A stretch of 64,000 nt of DNA, taken from NCBI GenBank assembly GCA_023678885.1, contig CM043009.1, positions 13,819,117 through 13,883,116 on the forward strand, written 5' to 3'. Positions 41,901 to 55,560 of this stretch are shown one piece after another; within the stretch, counting starts at the first letter, position 1; every line of letters begins with the position of its first letter. Made by a program: the position numbers and the translations under genes. This stretch comes from Pogostemon cablin. Lineage: Eukaryota > Streptophyta > Magnoliopsida > Lamiales > Lamiaceae. The notes under the pieces were generated by a model that was given only the letters and a program-made list of their open reading frames with translations, did not search any database and was not told where the DNA came from.

Positions 41901-44350
41901 GGGGTGGACGGTACGATATACCAAAAAATTTCATGCATATCGTATACCGTACCGTAATTTTTGGTATAAAAAAATATATATCGATACCGTACCAAAAATT
42001 TTGGTATATCAAAACTTGGTATACCAAAATTTAGGTATGCTAATTGTCCATACCAAATTTACTGAAATACTGAAACATTGCTTATTACCAAAATATCGAA
42101 CATACCGAAAAAATTGCTTTAGAATTAAAAAAAACTACTGCTATTAAATTAACATATTTCTACATGTATCCAACAAACACCTAATTCCTTATAATATTTC
42201 TAATATTTTTAAATCACTAAAAATTGATAACTCGTCCTTTCAACTACTTAATTCTCTATTTTTCCATTAGCAACACTTCAAATTCCTCCTGCAATAAAAT
42301 CCTTAACAGATTAGCAAGTAATACCAGAAATATCTTAGAAGAGGTGGGATTCAAACAAGCCCCAATAAAAATAGTTGTAATTTGCAGAATGCAACCTTAG
42401 TTCACATTCAGAACCGGAAGGACACAAGTATACAGGCTCAAAAGGTAATAATCTCGTAAATATGTGTTGTATGAATAAAGCGATATTACAATTACGTGAT
42501 TGGATCATATTCTTGAAAAAAGGGGGCAGTGGGTGGGGGGGGGAGGGGGAAAATCAGAAGCAAAAGTCATGCTAAAAAAGGGGGAGATAGAATAACGGGC
42601 TGGTTTTAGGGCCAGCAGGATGATTCCATAAAGCTTGCAGTTTCGACGTCGCCATTGGATCTCTTCCAACGTGGTGGTAGCGGAGGAGAGAGTGAGGGTT
42701 TTGAGAAGAGAGAGTAATGTATCTATCTCTCACAGCGGCTGCTAGGGATCGAAATTGATAGGCTGTCGCTGGCCTACCAAAATATAATTTATTTCCGACT
42801 CACTCTAATACTTAGTATAGTAACGAGTACGGGTCGAACTCAAGAGAGTATAATAATTTTTTAATTAAATTTAAGTGTTGCAAACAAATAAAATAAATAA
42901 GGGGGAGTTTTGTTTGTGGAAAATAGAAAATAACGATGACAATAATAAATTAACTCAATTTAAATAATAAAATACGTAGACGAATCTTGATTAAAAAATT
43001 TACCAAGTGAGACAAACCTGTTTAGGATGACGATCCCCTCCCGTTTACTAAATTAATTAATTATACGAATTAAACATCTAGCCTAGTATACAAACTCAAA
43101 TCCCTAGATTGACGGTACGATCAATCAACCCGAATGTTCTTATGTTCATCAATTAGGGTACGACCACTAAATTAAACTATTTACGAGTGACCCTATGAAT
43201 TCGAACACGTAAAAATATTAAAACTCTAAACATAGAATTACTAGGCTACAAAAACCGGCTAGGAATCATACAACCTAAATCCTATTACACCTAGAGGGAA
43301 TAATCTCTACTTGCTACTTAATCTAATTCCTACAATAATTACGGATTGTAGGTCATGAAATAGCATTAAGCAATAAAATAATTACACTAGTTGATCAGGC
43401 TAAAATAATTATTAAACTGCTATAAAGAACATCAAAGCATGTAATAGAATAAACTTGCACAAAAGATTCAATGAAAACCCCTTAATAATTAATCTAAGGT
43501 TCAACGAAAGGTTCACGAAATCCTAAACTAGAAAATGGGATTAGCTCCGCATGTTCACAACAAAATAAGAAAATAAACTAAAATAACCGAATGAATCTGA
43601 TTGCTCTTGTCTTTTCACTTCTGCTTGGGAGAAGACAACTGTCGCTCCTCTTCTTCTCCTGGAATTCACGTGTCTCCCCTCTCTATCTAATGCCTCGAGA
43701 ATAAATATATCTCTTCCTTATTTAACTTCTTGTCCCCCAAGTAATCCTGCTTGATCTCTTTCCTTATTTTCCTGATTCCCAATATGTCTTCACGTGTTTT
43801 TCCTGCTTCTTGATCGACCCTTCAACAAATTTGGAGGAGATCTTGCTGTGAAAATATGTGCAAGATATGCTGGCCGATCTGTTTCCTTATTTACTCTTTT
43901 AATAGCCTGTTTCCACATCACTTCAAATAATTAAAGTAATTATTTCTTAAAGACAAAATAAGTCAATATTAATATATAAATAACATATAATTCAATCAAA
44001 TAGACTTGAATTTCCACCAAATAATCATGCTAATATACGACTTATCAGAAGTTCTCACCCTTATTTCTTACTCTGTCTCTGTATTCCTTTCATTAGATTA
44101 TTATTAAGTAAAAAAACTAATTTAATTTAATTTATATATAATTATAGATAATTATTATTTATATTAATTTATTTGATATTTTGGTATATCGGTATATAAC
44201 GAAATACCGAATTTTAAAATCTTACTTACCGTTACCGAACCGAAATAATCAGTACGGTATCATGCTGTATCGAAATTTTTGATAAGTTCGTTATTTTGCG
44301 GTACGATAAATACGGTATACCGATTTTTCGGTAATTTCGTCCACCCCAGG
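41901..44350. mobile_element. hAT-like nonautonomous element with exact 8-bp target duplication
   Basis: TTGGTGTA flanks both ends (41893-41900 and 44351-44358). The ends are inverted: ggggtggacg and cgtccacccc. Inside each end are many ggtataccg / cggtatacc motifs in both orientations, so the ends can fold extensively. No transposase was found. The 2.45-kb length is due largely to a later insertion (42756-44047). Confidence 0.75.
42756..44047. mobile_element. Probable solo LTR nested in the hAT-like element
   Basis: The ends are TGATAggctgtcg and cgacTTATCA, giving the TG...CA inverted termini of an LTR. The flanking 5-mers are GAAAT and GAAGT (one mismatch). The interior has agtacgggtcgaactcaa near the start and no coding capacity. 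It could instead be another element type, since no second LTR or internal region is present. Confidence 0.45.
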
Positions 44351-44400
44351 TTGGTGTATATTGAGGTGATTTTGATTTTTTTTATTTTTTATTTATTTTT

Positions 44401-44541
44401 AACAACCTCATTGTTTAATCCCTTTGTTAATGTGAAAGATGGCAGGAAAATGGGCTCCAATTTTTTTTTTATATACAAAAACAACCTCATTGTTTAATCC
44501 CTTTGTTAATGTGAAAGATGGCAGGAAAATGGGCTCCAATT
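44401..44541. repeat. Tandem duplication, about 79-bp period
   Basis: aacaacctcattgtttaatc through aaaatgggctccaatt occurs at 44401-44462 and again at 44480-44541, with no difference seen. It lies 250 bases before the TGH start codon, in the proximal upstream region. Confidence 0.9.
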
Positions 44542-44791
44542 GCATTTAGTGGGCTGCCAAGTTTTGATTTGGGCCGTCGAATGCAACCTTCTATTAAATA
44601 ATGAAAGCTTCTTAATGGGTCAAAATGAGTCCATTATTTTTTCATCAGAAGAAGCCCGGCCTATTGACAGCTATTAAACCGAAAACAAAACCGTTCTTCA
44701 TCCGATTCAACAAGAACAGAGTATTGTACTCCGGTTTCCCTTCAAAACACATCAAATTCAATCACCTGATCACTCTAGGTTGAATCCAAAA

Positions 44792-47700
44792 ATGTCGGGT
44801 GACGAAGAAGATTTCGTGTTCTATGGAACGCCAATTGAGCGAGAAGAAGAAATCACCACTCGCCGGAAAAAGGCGGTGGCGGAGGCCTCCGGTAACCTCC
44901 GAACCACTCTTCCTCCGTGGAAACAAGAGGTACGATTCAACATCTAAATATTCATTTAATTGTGAACTGTTCAGCTGAATTCAAGGGTATTTAAATTGTC
45001 GAATAGCATTCTGTTCTTATCCTTTACATTGATGCTGGTGTGTAATGCTATTGCTGGTTGACTCTAATTGTTTACAATGGGGAACAATCCAGGTTACAGA
45101 TGAAGAAGGGAGGAGGAGGTTTCATGGAGCCTTTACTGGAGGCTATTCTGCCGGTTACTACAACACTGTTGGCTCCAAAGAAGGTATCTCGCTGTGCCTA
45201 TGGTTTTCTATTAGTTCTTTACGTGCGTGTTTTGTGTGTGAAGACAGTGAAGAACCATTGACAGACTGTTGATGTAACTTGCAGGATGGACTCCTCAGAC
45301 ATTTACATCATCACGGAAGAAAAGGGCTGAAGTCCAACAACAGAACATTTTTAGCTTCCTGGATGAGGATGAGAAAGCTGTATGCTCTATCAGTTCATTT
45401 TGTATTTTGTTCATTGGACATGTGGTTCTTCTTGTTGTTAACCTCAATATTTTGTTTATCTCTATGTCCCTTTTACTCAAGTTTGATGTAGGATATTACT
45501 GAATTTGATATTGGTAGCATATGATCTTTCCTTTTGCTTATTTTCTCTTTTATGATATTATTTGTAATATTTAAGTTTCCTGTTGATGTTCTAGGAATTG
45601 GAAGGTCGCTCCTTGGGGACATCCATGCAGTTTGATACATTTGGGTTTACAGCTGCCGAGCTTGCTCGTAAACAAGCTGACAAGGAGCAACAACAAAGGT
45701 TTCTCTTCTCTTAGATTACATATTTTTCCCCTTCAAATACTTGACTGAGCTGAAATTTGAGCATGTACCTTATCCTACTGTATCACTTTTTATTGGTAGT
45801 GTCTAAACTATGGTAAACGTCATTCATCATAGATTCTCATGATTTAGTTCACTTTGTCTTGATGTCCTTTTGACTTCGATTCAGTGACTCACTGATTATT
45901 TAATTTGGTTAATAATATTACCAAATTGAATCCTTAGTGATATTTTTATATGATTTGAGCCTTTGATCTGTTGCTGAAGATGCAGTTAACGAAAAAGTGA
46001 TCAGAGATCTTTTGCAGACATAACTGTCTTTGTGAATTTTATCTACTTAGGTTTCAGTTCAGTCTCAAATATAAGTTACATGGTCATATCTCTCCTCCAC
46101 CCCTATGTTTTCTTCTCTGATGTCTGTGTTATCCTGTATTTTTAGGCCTTCGGCTATTCCTGGACCTGTCCCCGATGAACTAATAGCTCCAGTTACAGAG
46201 TCTATAGGTTCGTTTCAGTTTTGCTGGTATGCATATTCTTTCTGCTGCATCATGATTTTTTTTTCTCTTAAGGTTTTGTGCTTCTTATGAATAGGTGTGA
46301 AACTTTTGTTAAAGATGGGATGGAGACAAGGGCGGTCCATAAAGGATTCTAACAGAGATTCACTTAATGGTATCATTCTTATGGATCTTGTTTCTATATA
46401 CTCCCTCCGCCCCACATTAAGGGTAGTTTTTGCTTTTTGGCACGTGGATTAAGGAGTATTATTATTTAATGTGTAGTGGGTAGTTGTATTAGTGGGAGTG
46501 TGTGTCCCATATTTTAATTGTATTAGTGGGTGTGTGTGGGTCCATGTGTGTAAAAAAGGAGAGTAGACTCTTTGGGTGGGACGTCCAAAATGGAAAAAAT
46601 AGACTCTTTGGGTGGGACGGAGGGAGTATTATTCTTTTTTGTGATCTATTAACCCTAATATTATGTGCGTCATCTTCAATAAATTGTCTGGCATCTGATA
46701 GAAATTGGAGATCTTAGCTCATGCAATGAAATCTTAGGATAATGGCCTGTACGTTATAGAGAATGTTGTGTGCTTCGTAATTAATCCCCTGATCTTGCAA
46801 TACTCTTATTGTCGATTATATGTAGTTGCTCGGCGCCAAGCTAGAAAAGCATTTCTGGCACTTTCACGAGAAGATGGATCACAGATTGCTCACTCAAATA
46901 TACATGAAGAGGATTCTGGAGATGTTCCTGATCTTCCAGAAGATGATGATAATCAGTTCACTAAAAGCACACTGGTTAGATTCTAATCATGCTTACATAA
47001 TAAATACTAAGTTGTTTATGAGGCTATGCATGCATATTTTGTCGAAAAAAATATGAAGTATGAACCAGTGGAATATACACACTAGTAGCTCACAGATTTA
47101 TCCTTCATGGGCTACATCATTATGAAGGCAAATAATTAGTTTCATAAAGTCTAGTACTGTATTCATGTTCAAATATCATATTTGAAATTTGATAGGTGAA
47201 TATATTTACCACTTGAAATTTTCTATTAAAAATTTGTTCAAAGAACCAATGTTATTTCATGTGTTATAAAGGAGAGAGCAGTCTGTATTGTTTGGTATAG
47301 TTAGAGTCAATTTTTTTATTTTGTATGGTACAATTCTTCGTGATGACATATCATAAATCAGTATCTTCAACCACAGGTTGTTCACTATTGTAATTTTTTT
47401 AATCTTATCTAGGCATATGTTCTCAACCCGAAGCAAGATTTGCATGGCTTAGGGTACGATCCTTTCAAGCAAGCTCCTGAATTTAGGGGTATGTGACTTT
47501 CTACAGTTGGATGCTTGGATCAAATTTTGTTTTCTTCAGGAAACCAACTTTTCTTCTCGTCTTTCAGAAAAAAAAAGACAAAAAATGTCTGGGAAGAGAG
47601 AGATGGAATCATATAGGTCTCTTTCTGTAAAACGTAAGCTTTACTTGTTTCCAGTGATTAATAATTATAATCCTGCACACTTATTTGACCTAGGCCATGT

Positions 47701-50700
47701 ATGTGTCCAGCAAAGGTTGGCCCTGGTTTTGGTATTGGTGCACTTGAAGATCTAGATGCAGAAGATGAAGATGTATATGATTCTGGTTAGTGAATTTTCA
47801 GTTATTTTTTTGTTAAAAGCTACTAGTTTATTCAACTCATTATTTGGAGCAAATTCTCTGCATGGAGCTCAGTTTCACCCCACTTTCCTTAGGGCAAACA
47901 CGTTGTTCATTTATTTTTAGGGTATATTTTAAACATTTTCAAATTTCTTATGCAGTGGAAGAACTGATGAAAATGAAGTTGAAGAAACTGAACTCTATCT
48001 CCACTTGAAATCACATTTGAATTACTACAATGTTATCCCCACCCCCATCCCCGCAATAAGGGATAAAAGATTAATACCATAAACAAAGGTAAAAAGTGAA
48101 AAATTGAAAGAGATTACTAATTAGATAACTTCACCTGATATGTCTGACACTGCAGCCATTTTCAAATCGAATAATAAGTCTAAGCTATTCCTAATTTTAA
48201 GACTGCACGAGACATTTATCTGGTTTTTGTTGTTGAGTTTCTATTGTCAAAGGTTTCCCACATGACATACTTGTCTGCTTTGTCCACAGTTTACTTGCCT
48301 TAGGTTGACGAGCTTTAGATTAAGGAATGGTCCAGGGGAGAGCAGAAGTTGGAAACTGTTCTAAGTGACTTGGACCATAAATTTTTTTAATTGCTGGAAC
48401 TCAAATTATGGTCATTACATACCCTTGTCTGTGTTTCCAGTTATATGCACTATATGTGGTGGATTTTCCATATATTAAGTCCATACATAAGCTCTTATGC
48501 AGAATATCTATAAGATGAAACCTGAAACCTGATTTGGTTGAGACATGATGATCTACTAAGTCTTTTTAATTTTCATGCATGCACAATCATGATATTCCTT
48601 ATATTCCTAAAACATGAATGGATCAGTGGATGAATAGGAGGCACTTAGAAAACTGGTTGCTTTATGAAATTTGGAAATTTGAGGACCTTTTGTTTAACTG
48701 AACTATTTAGGAAGTAAGGATGCTGATGTGACAGATTTGGCGAAAAATAGTAGGAAAGCTGGATCATAGGAGGTGAAGAATTATGTGGAAAAGTGACTGG
48801 GAGGTTGAAAAATGGAAACTAATTTTCTCCTCTTTTTTATTTTTTATTTTATTTTTTGGCTCCAGTCATACTAAAAAATTCAACCTTTTCATAACATTAC
48901 TCTTTCTCTTTTGAAATATTCACCTCTCTTTATGATATTTCCTTTAACAGGTTATGACTCACAAGTTACTTACGTGCAAGAAATAGAAGAACCTTCAACA
49001 GGGAATGTGGAGACTTTGCGGATATTAAATGAAAAGAAAGATGGTGTTCTGCATGGGTTTAAACCTGCAACTAAATCTGAGCTTCTACTGGAGAGGTACA
49101 TATCTAATTATACAATTGTCACTGGCCTTTGCACCTTTTACGCAATTAGCTATTTTGAATTTAGGGGTTAACCATTGTTTGTCTGTTTGTTTGTTTGTTT
49201 GTTTTGTTTTTGTTTTGTTTTGTTTTGTTTTTTTTTTTTTTTTGGTGTATTGTAACTTCTTTTCTTTCTATTCTTCAAAATCTTCATGCTCTTAAGTAGG
49301 TGAAAAAAGTTTGTAGCCTAATTATATTAATTAATTTTAATCCTCCCCGAGTACTTTGGATGAACTATTTGAATTTCTACCCATTTCTTGGAGGAGTTAT
49401 GGCTGTACTGTTTCTACTCGCTTGCATCCTATTAAATTCTCCTTCCGCTTCTCTTCAAATTCTTTACCACTCTTTCTTTATTGCAATCATCCTCATTTTA
49501 AGTTTAAAGTTATGAAAATGATGCCGCTCATTCTGAATGACCTTTTATATATTGGCTGAAAATATGCATAAACAAAAATTCTGGTGCTAAGAGTCAAAAT
49601 GCACCTGCAGCATTAAGAATAACAAATCCATTATGAATGCAACATAAGAAAACTGTTATGCGTTTTCTAATGATAGTTTATGAAGGGCGCTTAACATAAA
49701 GTATTCTTGCAGAGAACTGAAGGGTTCATTTAACAAAAAATGATTCATGAAACACTTGCGTCCTCTAGGAACGAATTCAATTTTTGCTTGCATCATAAGT
49801 TTCAGGATGCTTTAGTGATACACTGATATTATTTTTTGTTTAAATTGGAATTCCATCAAAGTCTTCAAAGAATACATTTGTAGTGATGGCTTTAAGATAT
49901 ATTCTGCTACAATTAGGATCAGACTTCATATTCAAAATTACAAGCCATTCTTTTCAGTCTAACCAGTCTTACTAAGAGCATAGATTATGATGTATCAAAT
50001 CTTATGCCAGCATGCTACTTCTTGAAATCTTGTTTTCAGCCCCTTTTCAAAATGAAAGTTTAATGCCCAAGGTTGCTTTTTGAATGGTGAAGAAGTAAGA
50101 TAAATGGTCTACACTTTACTTAGAAGTCATATGGAAGTAAACAAAGGCAATGACTGAATGAGAGTGTATTACTTGACTTCTAAAAACAGTACTAAAAAGT
50201 ATTTGTCTTCACCACTGCTCTTTCCTGCACTTAGTGGTGTGAACCCTTCTCCCCACTAATAAAATGTATGCGGGCGGGAAGGTCCAATACATGTTGACCT
50301 GGGAGTATATCATATGCTAATTTAGCGTTTTATGTTGACCTGGGAGTATATCATATGCTAATTTGTGTGTGATTTTATCAGATTCGATCCTCCTCCAATT
50401 CCTAAAGATTTTGTTCCCCATCATAACTTTCCTGGTCCTCTTGAAAATGATGGCAAGAGTGCTGAAGTTCCTCCCCTGGAGGTCCCTCATCCTGAAGATA
50501 ACAATCTTAAGGTTTTAATTGAAGGTGTGGCAACTTTAGTAGCTCGCTGTGGCAAATTGTTTGAGGATCTTTCTAGAGAGAAAAATCAGTCAAACCCTCT
50601 ATTTGCTTTCCTTTGTGGAGGAAATGGTTCTGACTATTATGCAAGGAAACTTTGGGAAGCTCGCCAAAAACGTGGTGAACACACCAAACTATGGGAAGGA

Positions 50701-53006
50701 AAAAAGGCCCAGAAATCAGAACAGCTAACAGCTGAAAGGCGTGGTGCAATTTTAGGAGAAAAAGCTCTTGAGAAAAGTTATAAAAGCGCTTCTGTTGTTT
50801 CTGCTGGTCCCATTGATGTTCAATTTAAACTTTCAGATACTTTCACTAAACCTGCATCTGCTGTGAGTGGCTCAAATATTCATGATGATCTGTCAGAAAG
50901 TTTGTGCATTGGTTATCTGTATGATCTTTGATATGGATTAACACCTTTTCTTTTCTTTTCTTTCTTTTTTTTTTTTTCCGGTTAGAATGAGCAAGCAGAT
51001 GTCAGAAAACCTTATCAAGATGATCCTGCCAAGCAAATAAGATTTGAACAGTTCTTGAAGGAGAAGTATGAAGGCGGTCTCCGAACTAAAGATTCTGGTG
51101 GTTCTGTTAACATGTCTGAAGCTGACCGCGCTCGTGAAAAATTAGAATTTGAAGCGGCTGCTGATGCCATACAGAAAGAAAATTTAGATAGAGGAAGGCA
51201 GGCTAGTAACCAGTTGCTTAAAGATATGTCATCATCAACAGGGTTGCAGTTTACTACAGGTGGAGTAGAGGTATACCTAGTGCGATGAAGTTTCATTTCC
51301 ATTGTATGTTCTGAGTGCATTTCATGCTTTAAATATGTACCCGAATTACTTGCAGAAAAATAAAGCGCCACAGGAGGATGAATTGATAGCTAAAGCTATG
51401 TATCCAAAACGGGAAGAGTTTCAATGGCGACCTGCACCTATTCTGTGCAAGCGTTTTGATTTAATTGATCCTTACATGGGCAAGGTACTTTACTGACCCG
51501 AATACTTCCTTACATACCAACACTTCCTTAATGATTCGTCCACAAGTTTCAATTTTGATTTAGCACAAAATATAAATCAAGAAAGCTGAATTAACTTTTG
51601 GATCACCATTAATTGAATATTCTATGAAAAAGAAAATTATTTATTCCAATAGACCAAAAGAAAATCATATATGAACCATGTAATTTTTTATTCTTCTTTA
51701 TTTCAATTTCTAATGCTTTTAATTGAAATACAAAAATTAAAATTGCATCATTAGATTTGCATCTATAAGCGAACTTTATTATTGAATGTGAAGACATGAT
51801 TAAAAGGCATATAATTACAATAGTGGAAGGTCTGCTGTTGTTGCAGTGAGTTGTTCGAAGCATACACAAAAAATAAATTACTGCAGGGAGATATGCATAT
51901 TTGTTCGTTCATATTTTTGTAGCATGATGGTTGCACTTTTATGTGTTCTATCTAATCGAATATAGATGACTTTTATATCTACGATTTCTTGCTTTTCTGT
52001 CATTCAACAATTTAACTATACACATATCCATTAATGCAGCCACCTCCTGCTCCACGTCCGAGGAGCAAGATGGACTCCCTAATTTTCATGCCAGATTCCA
52101 TCATAGCTTCAAATGTTGAAGAAAATGTTCCGGTGGCACAGGCATCGTCTTTGAATCCTCAAGTGCATAACAGAAAGCAAGACGTAGAAACAATTGGGAA
52201 GGAAGTTGAAGATGAAGTGGGAGTTGAAAATGTTGAGAGGCCTGTTGATCTATACAAAGTACTTCTGATCTCTGTTTCTCTATAGTTTTCTTCTGTTGCT
52301 ACTTGGGCTGCAGATCGATAAGATAATCGCTCCTATGCAGGCAATTTTCTCTGATGATGAAGATGACGAAGAGCAAAATAACACATCCAATCAAGTGGAG
52401 GACCCCCATACAAAAATCGAAGTTGTTAATACAACTCTGAATCGCTTAATTGCTGGGGACTTTTTAGAATCATTAGGTAAAGAACTTGGTTTATCGCTTC
52501 CTCCTGAGATGCCATTGTCAGTTGCTCATAAGGAAGCTACTAAAGGTGACCAAGTAAAGACGACGTCAACTGATCAAATGGTTGTGGAAAGCTCTAGAAA
52601 TGGAGGAAGTGCGGAAAAAAAATTGAATGATCATCCTTACATTCGGGAAGATATGAAATTTCCTCGAGATAGAGGTTCAGTTGAAGAAGATAGGTATCCG
52701 AGTAGTCACAAGACCCGGAGTCGGAGCAGCAGCTCTTCAGGAGATGAAAAAAGGGACATAAATCGCTCGAGTCGCAGGCGTAAAAGCAGGAGAAGCAGCG
52801 GGTCAGATAGTGACTCGTCCAACGACTCTGATGTCAGAGATCGGCACAGGAGGTCCAGGAGAGACGATAAGGGTTACCATCGGGAGAAGAGTAGCAGCAG
52901 AAAGCATTCAAAACACCAGAAGCACAGAAGAAAGGATTCTCCCAGTCGATCACATCGTAGCTCTGATCACGAAAAGCGGAAAAGGAAGAGTAAATACGAC
53001 GAATGA
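44792..53006 (+). CDS. TGH: TOUGH (TGH) G-patch and SURP/SWAP domain RNA-binding protein
   Basis: Sixteen exons, all GT-AG and frame-consistent: 44792-44929, 45093-45183, 45285-45379, 45595-45698, 46146-46207, 46295-46369, 46826-46974, 47413-47488, 47568-47633, 47711-47785, 48951-49095, 50382-50862, 50986-51270, 51356-51484, 52040-52258, 52341-53006. The product is 951 aa (Arabidopsis TGH is of similar length). The N-terminus FVFYGTPIEREEE and RRRFHGAFTGGYSAGYYN is diagnostic. The G-patch lies at about 164-190 (KLLLKMGWRQGRSIKD) and the SURP domain at about 395-450 (LKVLIEGVATLVARCGKLFE...ARKLWE). FSDDEDDEE, a conserved block (TTLNRLIAGDFLESLGKELG) and a Ser/Arg/Lys/His-rich tail (about 840-951) follow. 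In Arabidopsis TGH binds pri-miRNA, works with the DCL1 complex and promotes miRNA accumulation; loss gives vascular and growth defects. A nuclear role is expected. Confidence 0.95.
46399..46628. mobile_element. Stowaway-like MITE in TGH intron 6
   Basis: TA-flanked, with ctccctccgccccacatt at the left and gggtgggacggagggag at the right, wholly between exons 6 and 7. An internal duplication of agactctttgggtgggacg (about 46565 and 46601) sits at its right end. Confidence 0.8.
49176..49243. repeat. TTTG/TTTTG-rich microsatellite in TGH intron 11
   Basis: Runs of tttg then ttttg units, ending in a poly-T tract. Confidence 0.85.
50291..50363. repeat. Tandem duplication near the 3' end of TGH intron 11
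   Basis: atgttgacctgggagtatat followed by catatgctaattt occurs twice, about 42 bases apart. The second copy ends just before the T-rich acceptor of exon 12 (50382), so it lies in the branch-point region. Confidence 0.85.
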
Positions 53007-53779
53007 GAAGGAAAATAGTTGTATGTAACGCATCAACATCAATCTGGATTGTCTGAATTCTACTTCTGGATTCCGGGGCTGATTTGCTCGATTCTGAACC
53101 GGATTGTGAAATTGGATACTCCATCAAAATCATATTGCGAGTTCATAAAAGTGTATCATCTCATGTATCACTTTATTTCATTTCATTGCCCAAATCTCCC
53201 CATATATAGATTGAGCTGCCCCCTTCAGGTTATGATTCTGGTTTCTCACCCTCTCTCTCACTCACACACAGCCATGATTTTTTATATGGAATAGTTCTCT
53301 CTCTCTCACACACACAGACTGCCATGAATTATTATATGAAATAGTTATATTTCAATGTGTTGCATGCATGGGTTTTTTGTACAATAATCATGTTTTCCTA
53401 TTCATGTGAATGGTATTCAAAATACTTGAAATTTTGGCAGGAAATAGAAGAACCCAGCAATAAGAACGATGAAATTAGTCTTTAATAACGTTATAAACGC
53501 AGTTAATTAAGTCGAAGCTGGAAAAATATAAATAATATACAAGGGGAATCAGTTCTAATATCAAATATGGTGCGACTCTCGTGCTCTCGGGTGTAAAGAT
53601 GTTTGAAGTGAGGGCTAATTCGAATCGACTTGTGGCTACTCGAGTTTGTCTTATGCTCGTTAATTTAATTATCATAGCTAGGTTCGATGATGATGATAAT
53701 AATTTTAATAACATATGTATAATATATAGTCATGTTCTATTAAGTTCAACATGCTAGTATATGATAACCCCTAATAATT

Positions 53780-54140
53780 GTGTGGATTGGGTTTATACGT
53801 ACACCCTAATTTACCAATCACTTTTTATTATGTGAAAAATTAATCTTTAGAGAGATGAGCGGTAATAACTCTTCTAAATGAAAATATTACTCCTTAAATT
53901 CTTGCACTTTAATTTACCTATTACTTTTATTATATGAAAGAGATGAATTATTATTCTTTTATATGAAAAATATTACTCTTTAAATCCTGATATATTAATG
54001 ATTTTTTATATTTTTGTTAAGATAACTAATTTTTTTATTTTGAAAAGTAATACTTCATTTTTCTCTAAAAATAATTCTTCATAGGTTAAAAAGTAATTTT
54101 ACAAAAATAGAGTACATATGGCTTCACGTTATTTATATTT
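53780..54140. repeat. Dispersed AT-rich repeat family, copy 1
   Basis: The opening gtgtggattgggtttatacg is followed by spaced atgtgaaaaatta / gagatgagc / aatattactc motifs and a closing aaaatagagtacatatgg. The same order of motifs occurs at 55250 and 59935. Confidence 0.55.
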
Positions 54141-55249
54141 GACTATAACGTATATTTTTTAATTAATCGGTTAAATCTTAGGGCAACCGTTAATTAATTT
54201 GAATTTTTTTTAAAAAAAAATTTATTACAATTTTTTAACGTACCAAATTGAATCCAAATGTTGAAATGAGAGAGCCCTTTTATGTTAAAGATTTTCGATG
54301 ATTGATGAAGTTAATATTTGTTTAATCAAAAGTAGTTGTCGACATAATTATAGGTCAAAATTAGATAAAGTACATGTGCTAAAGTTTTGTACTAATAAAG
54401 AAGCAAAATAAAATGTATGGTTTATAACATTCTTAACCAAGTTCAAACTCCCCAGCCACATGTTTTGAAAGTGGTCATGTACACATATATATAATAACCA
54501 TTTATAATTCAGAAGAAAATTTTGATTTTGACATCATGATCTCCAAATGCATTCATACCTCTTAAATAAATATGCATATGATTGTTATTTGAAAAACATT
54601 TATAACATGGACAAATTTATTTTGTGGACTATCATATAGTACAACTTTAAATTAGAACATGCAAATCAAATCTAATTTTAATCTCTATGTGGCATAATAC
54701 GTTATTATATGTTTGTTGATACTTTAAGATTACAATATTGATACTTTTATAAAGTCATAAATTACTCTACAAAATTTATGTGTATGTATAGTATTATACT
54801 TTAACATACACATATTAGTACTTTATTATAGTTGTATTACTTCATGTTTGGGTCAAAATTTTACCAAATTTGAATCGAATCCAATAACAAGGGTACTAAA
54901 TCCGTATAATAATTGCGCATAAGCTTTTGCTTGTTTGAATGGCTAAGTCCTCTTTGAGAGCTGACACTATCAATGGTAAGGTGGTTTTACGTTTTCATAT
55001 ATTATTTTTGTTATAAAATATTATCACTTTTTATTTACTAATATAAATTATTTATGAAATTGTTCACTGCACTACTATCACTTTGCATCAATTGGGTATC
55101 ACTTTTTATTAATGATGATATCCCTTACGTGATACAATCTCATACAAGTCTTTGTGTTTAAATTAGTAGTATAAAAAATAATTTTTCAACATAACATTAT
55201 ATTAATGTACTGTATATTTAAATCATTGTTTTTGAGAAAAAAAAGAAAG

Positions 55250-55560
55250 AACAAATATTTGTGTGAATTGGGTTCATACGTTAATCTTCTTAGTAATTTT
55301 ATCAATTATTCTATAATACATGAAAAATTACTATTCAGAAAGATAAAATATTACTCTTTTAAATGAAAAAAATTACCACTTTTTAAAATTTTGCACACTC
55401 TAATTTATCGATTATTCTTTATTAAATGAAAAATGACTTTTTAGAGACATGAATTATTATTATTTTAAATAAAAATTATCACTCTTCAAAGTGTAATTTC
55501 TTATGTACTAAAAAATAATTTTAAGAAATAGGATTCATACGAACCTAGTTCACGCTACAC
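55250..55560. repeat. Dispersed AT-rich repeat family, copy 2
   Basis: The opening gtgtgaattgggttcatacg is followed by atgaaaaattactattcaga, agagacatgaattattatt and a close of aaataggattcatacg. No coding capacity. Confidence 0.55.

Noticed and set aside
49300..50360. Open frames in TGH intron 11
   Set aside because: The exons on either side splice cleanly in phase. The intronic frames are short and without motifs.
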